In this document: positions 60,859 through 64,000 of the stretch, piece by piece
Position numbering within the stretch: the stretch's first letter is position 1
Layout of the letters: each line of letters begins with the position of its first letter
Origin: CAZPRY01 sp964589175
GTDB lineage: Bacteria; Fidelibacterota; UBA2242
DNA length: 64,000 nucleotides
Direction: 5' to 3'
NCBI GenBank assembly: GCA_964589175.1
Contig: CAZPRY010000018.1
Span: 1 to 64,000, forward strand
The notes under the pieces: model-generated
Database searches by the model: none
Told to the model about the DNA's origin: nothing
The model's input: the letters and a program-made list of their open reading frames with translations, nothing else
Position numbers and translations under genes: made by a program

Positions 60859-61539
60859 CTAAAAATATCTGTTGATGACTTTTTGATCGAAGATTACGCG
60901 CCGTTTATAAACGGCCAGAATATTGAGGCTTAGTTTGCTCAAGAGACTCTGCGGCACCCACATCCCCCTTTCCTTGCGATATTCCATAGTCATCGTGAAA
61001 TCGTCCGTGAAAGTGAAATCTCGGATGGCATGGGATTCGAGGGCAACCAAATCGAGGTCGGCTTTTGAAATCCAGATCGTGCCGCGGCTCAGGTCGCGCA
61101 GTTCTTCGATGGGTTCATAATCGACAACATAAGTTGCGATCGCTTTCCTTTGATTTTCTCCCCGCAGGGTGAACCTGTAATACGGCAGAGCTTTTTCCGA
61201 GAGCGGCGAAAAAAACGGCAGGATGCGGCTTTCCCGGTATTTCGGCAGGTTGTCGCTCGAATTCTCGGCGGGCAGGCTTTCAGCATATCCGATCCGCTGC
61301 GCATCGACGATGATACCCTCTTTGACCGTGTAGCGGCTGGTGATTTCCCGCTGGGTTTTGATATTACCGTTGTTGTCGTAAAAGGTGATCAGCGCCTGGG
61401 CATCGTACTGCAGGTTGACCTTTTTCTGGTTCAGGATTACCTTTTGAGCCAGCTTCAGGCCCTGATTTTCCTGCGGTGAACCGGCGAAAGAAACCCAGCC
61501 AAGAACGAGGAGAAGGCCGAGGATGGAGCGTCGTTTCAT
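60859..61539 (-). CDS. Exported protein, LolA/outer-membrane-lipoprotein-sorting-like
   Basis: 226 residues. Signal peptide (ILGLLLVLGWVSFAGS), then strands and turns typical of the LolA-like half-barrel: AQALITFYDNNGNIKTQREI, LPYYRFTLRGENQRKAIATY, DLSRGTIWISKADLDLVALE and DFTMTMEYRKERGMWVPQSL. The GTIWISKADLDLV element (equivalent to the W-ID..T..I in LolA/MucB-type proteins) is the best support. It starts right at the stop of coaX (no gap) and precedes the DUF3108 gene, so these envelope genes may share a transcript with coaX and birA. Confidence 0.65.
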   Translation of the reverse strand: MKRRSILGLLLVLGWVSFAGSPQENQGLKLAQKVILNQKKVNLQYDAQALITFYDNNGNIKTQREITSRYTVKEGIIVDAQRIGYAESLPAENSSDNLPKYRESRILPFFSPLSEKALPYYRFTLRGENQRKAIATYVVDYEPIEELRDLSRGTIWISKADLDLVALESHAIRDFTFTDDFTMTMEYRKERGMWVPQSLLSKLSLNILAVYKRRVIFDQKVINRYF

Positions 61540-62307
61540 CTAGCGGTTTCTTTCGTATAAAATCCGCAGGCCCTCGAGGGTCAGGTTGCTGTTTACGTGC
61601 TGGATCAGAGTGGAATGGCCGCCGATTTCTTCGGCGTAGCCGCCGGTGGCGATGATCCGGACCGATTCGGCGTTCATTTCCTTTTGGATGCGCTGGCAAA
61701 GCCCCTCAATCATGGCGATGTGACCGACGAAAATTCCGCTTTGCATATGTTCGGTGGTGTTCTTGCCGATGACATGATCCGGAGCGCCGATTTTGAATTT
61801 GTAGAGTTGGGCGGCCTTTTGGGTCAGTTCGCCGGCCCCGGTAATCAGTCCGGGAGCGATGGCGCCGCCCAGGTAATTGCCGGCGGTACCGAGCACATCG
61901 AAGGTCGTGGCGGTACCCAGGTCGATGATGATCTGCGGCAAGGGGTAGAGGGCTTTGCCGGCCACGACATTGCAAATCCGATCGGCTCCGACCGTTTCCG
62001 GTTCGTCCACCAGTAGTTCCAGTCCCAGGTTCAGCTCGTGGCCGACGACGATCGGCTCAATGGATAAGTAATGCCGTGACATCATCCGGAAATTATAGGT
62101 CAGCTGCGGCACGACGGAGCTGATAATGACGCCGCTCAGTTTGTCGGTTCTGATGCCCGCATCCTCGCAAAACAGTTTGACCGTAATCCAATACTCATCG
62201 ATCGTACGGGCGTGGGTGCTGGCGATACGCCAGACGTTGACGATTTTTTGATTGCGGAAAATCCCGACAACGGTGTTGGTATTGCCCACATCAATGGCGA
62301 GTAACAT
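61540..62307 (-). CDS. coaX: Type III pantothenate kinase
   Basis: First enzyme of coenzyme A synthesis. 255 residues. MLLAIDVGNTNTVVGIF holds the ASKHA phosphate-1 motif, VGADRICNVVAGKALY the pantothenate-site motif (GADR), and IIDLGTATTFDVL the phosphate-2 motif. GGAIAPGLITGAGELTQKAA and IIATGGYAEEI complete the fold. It starts in a TGATG overlap with the birA stop; the coaX-birA pairing is common in many phyla. Confidence 0.95.
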   Translation of the reverse strand: MLLAIDVGNTNTVVGIFRNQKIVNVWRIASTHARTIDEYWITVKLFCEDAGIRTDKLSGVIISSVVPQLTYNFRMMSRHYLSIEPIVVGHELNLGLELLVDEPETVGADRICNVVAGKALYPLPQIIIDLGTATTFDVLGTAGNYLGGAIAPGLITGAGELTQKAAQLYKFKIGAPDHVIGKNTTEHMQSGIFVGHIAMIEGLCQRIQKEMNAESVRIIATGGYAEEIGGHSTLIQHVNSNLTLEGLRILYERNR

Positions 62308-63107
62308 CAGCTATTCTCCTTTACGATGGAAACGTCGGCGGCGTAGAAGGTTTTTTCGCCTTCCGGGCCTTCCAGGAGCAGGCCGCCGTCCGGTCTCAAG
62401 TCTTTAAAAATTCCGCGCTGAACCGTCTGGCCGTCATCCACGGCGATTGCTTTACCTAAGCTGGGACAGCAGGACTTCCAGCGCAGGAGCACGGCCTCCG
62501 AACCTTCCCGGTAAAATTGCGCCAGTTGTTGGTCCAGCCGGATTAGAATTTCCCTTAAAATTACATAGCGGTCGAAGCTCCCTCCGGTTGCCACGGCCAG
62601 TGAAATGCCGGCCTGTAAATCTTCCCGGAAAGCATGCGCCGGCTGGTTCACATTTACGCCGATGCCGATCACGATCGTGGCCTCCCGGGGGGAGCGGATC
62701 TTGCTTTGCACCAGAATCCCGCATACCTTGCGCTCCTGCAGCAGCACGTCGTTGGGCCATTTTAACTGCAGCTCTTGCGGATCGACGAAGGGGCTGAGTC
62801 CTTCATAAACGGAAACCGCCGCCAGGAAGGTGTAGGGATGCAGCGGATTGCGGTGAAGATCTTCTTTCAGCAGGGTGGAAAAAAGCAGCCCCTGTGCCTC
62901 AGGGGCAATCCAGGATCGTCCGTGTCTTCCGCGCCCCCGGCTTTGGTAGTCCGCCAGCGCCACGGTTCCCCTGGGATGATGATTGTTGTCGAGCAGGTAG
63001 CGGTTGGTGGAATCGATCTGGGCGAAGTGTAAAATTTCGGGTCGGATGATGACCGTTGACATCGGCAGGGTCTTAATACTGAGGGGATTGTGCGGCACAG
63101 TTTTCAC
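62307..63107 (-). CDS. birA: Biotin-[acetyl-CoA-carboxylase] ligase
   Basis: 266 residues. Group I enzyme without the N-terminal DNA-binding domain, so it should not act as a biotin repressor. Motifs: QIDSTNRYLL, SRGRGRHGRSW (biotinyl-AMP loop), LQLKWPNDVLL, and IVIGIGVNVNQ. The C-terminal SH3-like domain ends GGLLLEGPEGEKTFYAADVS. The start is taken as GTG 63107 with GGAG six bases upstream; ATG 63062 is the alternative and would remove 15 non-conserved residues. Confidence 0.93.
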   Translation of the reverse strand: MKTVPHNPLSIKTLPMSTVIIRPEILHFAQIDSTNRYLLDNNHHPRGTVALADYQSRGRGRHGRSWIAPEAQGLLFSTLLKEDLHRNPLHPYTFLAAVSVYEGLSPFVDPQELQLKWPNDVLLQERKVCGILVQSKIRSPREATIVIGIGVNVNQPAHAFREDLQAGISLAVATGGSFDRYVILREILIRLDQQLAQFYREGSEAVLLRWKSCCPSLGKAIAVDDGQTVQRGIFKDLRPDGGLLLEGPEGEKTFYAADVSIVKENS

Positions 63108-63173
63108 GCAGGCTCCAAAGGTTGACGATTGGCCCGGTCCCCGGCGGACATGATCAATATTCTTCCAATAGTA

Positions 63174-63923
63174 TTAGAAACTCCGCTCGCGGCGAATGGT
63201 CTGGTATGCATCATTGATTGCCTTGAATTTTTCCTCGGCCGACTTCTGAATTTCGGGACCGAGACTCGCAACTTTATCGGGATGGTATTTGACGGCCAGT
63301 TCGCGGTAGGCCTTCTTGATGGTTTCCGGTTCGGCGCCGGGTTCGACATTCAGGATCCGGTAGGCCTTGTTTGTATCGCCGATGAAGATCGACTTGATGG
63401 ATTCGTAATCGCCGGCGGAGATTCCCAAGTTTTCGGCGATTTCACGGATGGCGGCCAGTTCGGCCGGGTGAAAGTTAGCGTTGGAACCGGCAATCCCGAA
63501 GAGCACATGGATCAACTCCAGGCGTCCGTAATAATCCATGTGCCGGCGGATTTGGGTGGCCACCTCGCGAATGTTGTAATCTTTGTTTAAAATTTCTTTG
63601 TAAAGGTAGAGCAGATCCTGGGCGTTGTGCTTGCCGAATTTGCGGATCAGCCACTGTTTGACGTACTGCACTTCGGAAGAGAGCAGCTGGTTGTCGGCTT
63701 TGGAGACATAGGCAAAGAGCGAGAGCATCGCCACAGCGAAATCGCCGGAGCGTGTGTCGCCGAAGGCCGTCTGGCCTTCCACCTCCGGTTTCCAGAAGGA
63801 GCTGCCCTGCTTTTGTTCGTCGCTCAGCATGCCGCCGATGTAGGCGCCGAAGAGCGCGCCCAGCGGGCCGAATAACGCCCACCCGATTCCGCCGCCGATA
63901 ATTCTGCTTCCCCATTTTCCCAT
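63174..63923 (-). CDS. TerB- and DnaJ-domain protein (DjlA-like)
   Basis: 249 residues from ATG 63923, which has AAAGGA nine bases upstream. A glycine-rich hydrophobic N-terminus (IIGGGIGWALFGPLGALFGA) is a likely membrane anchor or re-entrant helix, as in DjlA. A TerB-like helical domain follows (about 55-165). The last 70 residues form a J domain with the essential HPD (VKYHPDKVA), which stimulates DnaK. DjlA proteins are membrane-linked co-chaperones. Positioned just upstream of birA on the same strand. Confidence 0.88.
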   Translation of the reverse strand: MGKWGSRIIGGGIGWALFGPLGALFGAYIGGMLSDEQKQGSSFWKPEVEGQTAFGDTRSGDFAVAMLSLFAYVSKADNQLLSSEVQYVKQWLIRKFGKHNAQDLLYLYKEILNKDYNIREVATQIRRHMDYYGRLELIHVLFGIAGSNANFHPAELAAIREIAENLGISAGDYESIKSIFIGDTNKAYRILNVEPGAEPETIKKAYRELAVKYHPDKVASLGPEIQKSAEEKFKAINDAYQTIRRERSF

Positions 63924-64000
63924 GTCGGAAATTCCTTTGTAAAACTCCACGGCTTGAAATCCACGGTCTCTTCACCTGTTTCGGCGAAGGCGGGTAAAAC

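Noticed and set aside
1..64000. CRISPR array
   Set aside because: No series of regularly spaced direct repeats was seen anywhere; the only short tandem repeat (22671-22700) has no spacers.

Overview
The window looks like chromosomal DNA from an uncultured bacterium of the FCB group (Calditrichota / Marinimicrobia / KSB1-like). The evidence is four secreted proteins that end in a type IX (Por) secretion sorting domain with the NYPNPFNP signature, LytS/LytTR-type two-component signalling, FtsX-type 800-residue ABC permeases, and a promoter with the Bacteroidetes-like TAnnTTTG element. This placement is inference; no 16S gene is present. Most of the window is moderately GC-rich, with AT-rich islands at about 1-3.1 kb, 6.66-7.9 kb and 45.3-46.9 kb that look acquired.

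Layout. 0-3.1 kb: minus-strand surface/lipoprotein genes, tiny ORFs and a C-terminally truncated caspase-like protein. 3.3-5.5 kb: an orphan ABC substrate-binding lipoprotein and cysteine synthase. 5.8-8.5 kb: a DMT exporter that lacks a normal start codon, a DUF4160 gene with a frameshifted partner, an IS200-type remnant with both end hairpins, and a YefM/YoeB toxin-antitoxin pair. 8.5-16.5 kb: an MFS carrier and a complete, tightly overlapping tryptophan operon trpEGDCFBA. The operon is preceded by a 30-codon leader peptide with three consecutive Trp codons and an intrinsic terminator, i.e. a ribosome-mediated attenuator. 16.5-20.6 kb: a RAYT transposase fragment with REP/REPIN-like palindromes, an uncharacterised helical protein, and a three-gene defence cassette (GIY-YIG protein, TIR protein ThsB, membrane-macro ThsA) that reads as type II Thoeris. 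20.6-24.1 kb: dipeptidase PepE and a decayed second copy of its 3' end, a beta-barrel protein, a ZIP transporter and a small MotA/TolQ-like membrane protein.

24.2-30.4 kb (plus strand): a LytS/LytTR pair, then two family-2 glycosyltransferases, an LPG-synthase-like membrane protein and a polysaccharide deacetylase, probably one envelope-glycan operon. 30.5-44.9 kb (minus strand): DUF2461, a TrmJ/SpoU-type RNA methyltransferase, an FtsX permease, a PEGA-SUMF1 protein, a C69 dipeptidase, two T9SS cargo proteins (DUF362; S1/P1 nuclease or phospholipase C-like), an amidase and a membrane protein. 44.9-46.9 kb: a leftover C-terminus of a CrtI-like oxidoreductase and a pentapeptide-repeat ion channel in one unit with a BrnT/BrnA toxin-antitoxin pair. 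47.3-59.2 kb: a LivJ-type binding lipoprotein and two tandem 1700-residue S8 proteases whose last ~600 bp are nearly identical. 59.5-64 kb: tRNA-Phe, DUF3108 and related envelope proteins, coaX, birA and a TerB-DnaJ protein.

The strongest leads are the apparently leaderless WWW trp attenuator, the Thoeris cassette with an attached GIY-YIG gene, and the cluster of transposase-derived palindromes between 16.5 and 20.6 kb. No CRISPR array, rRNA or replication origin was seen.
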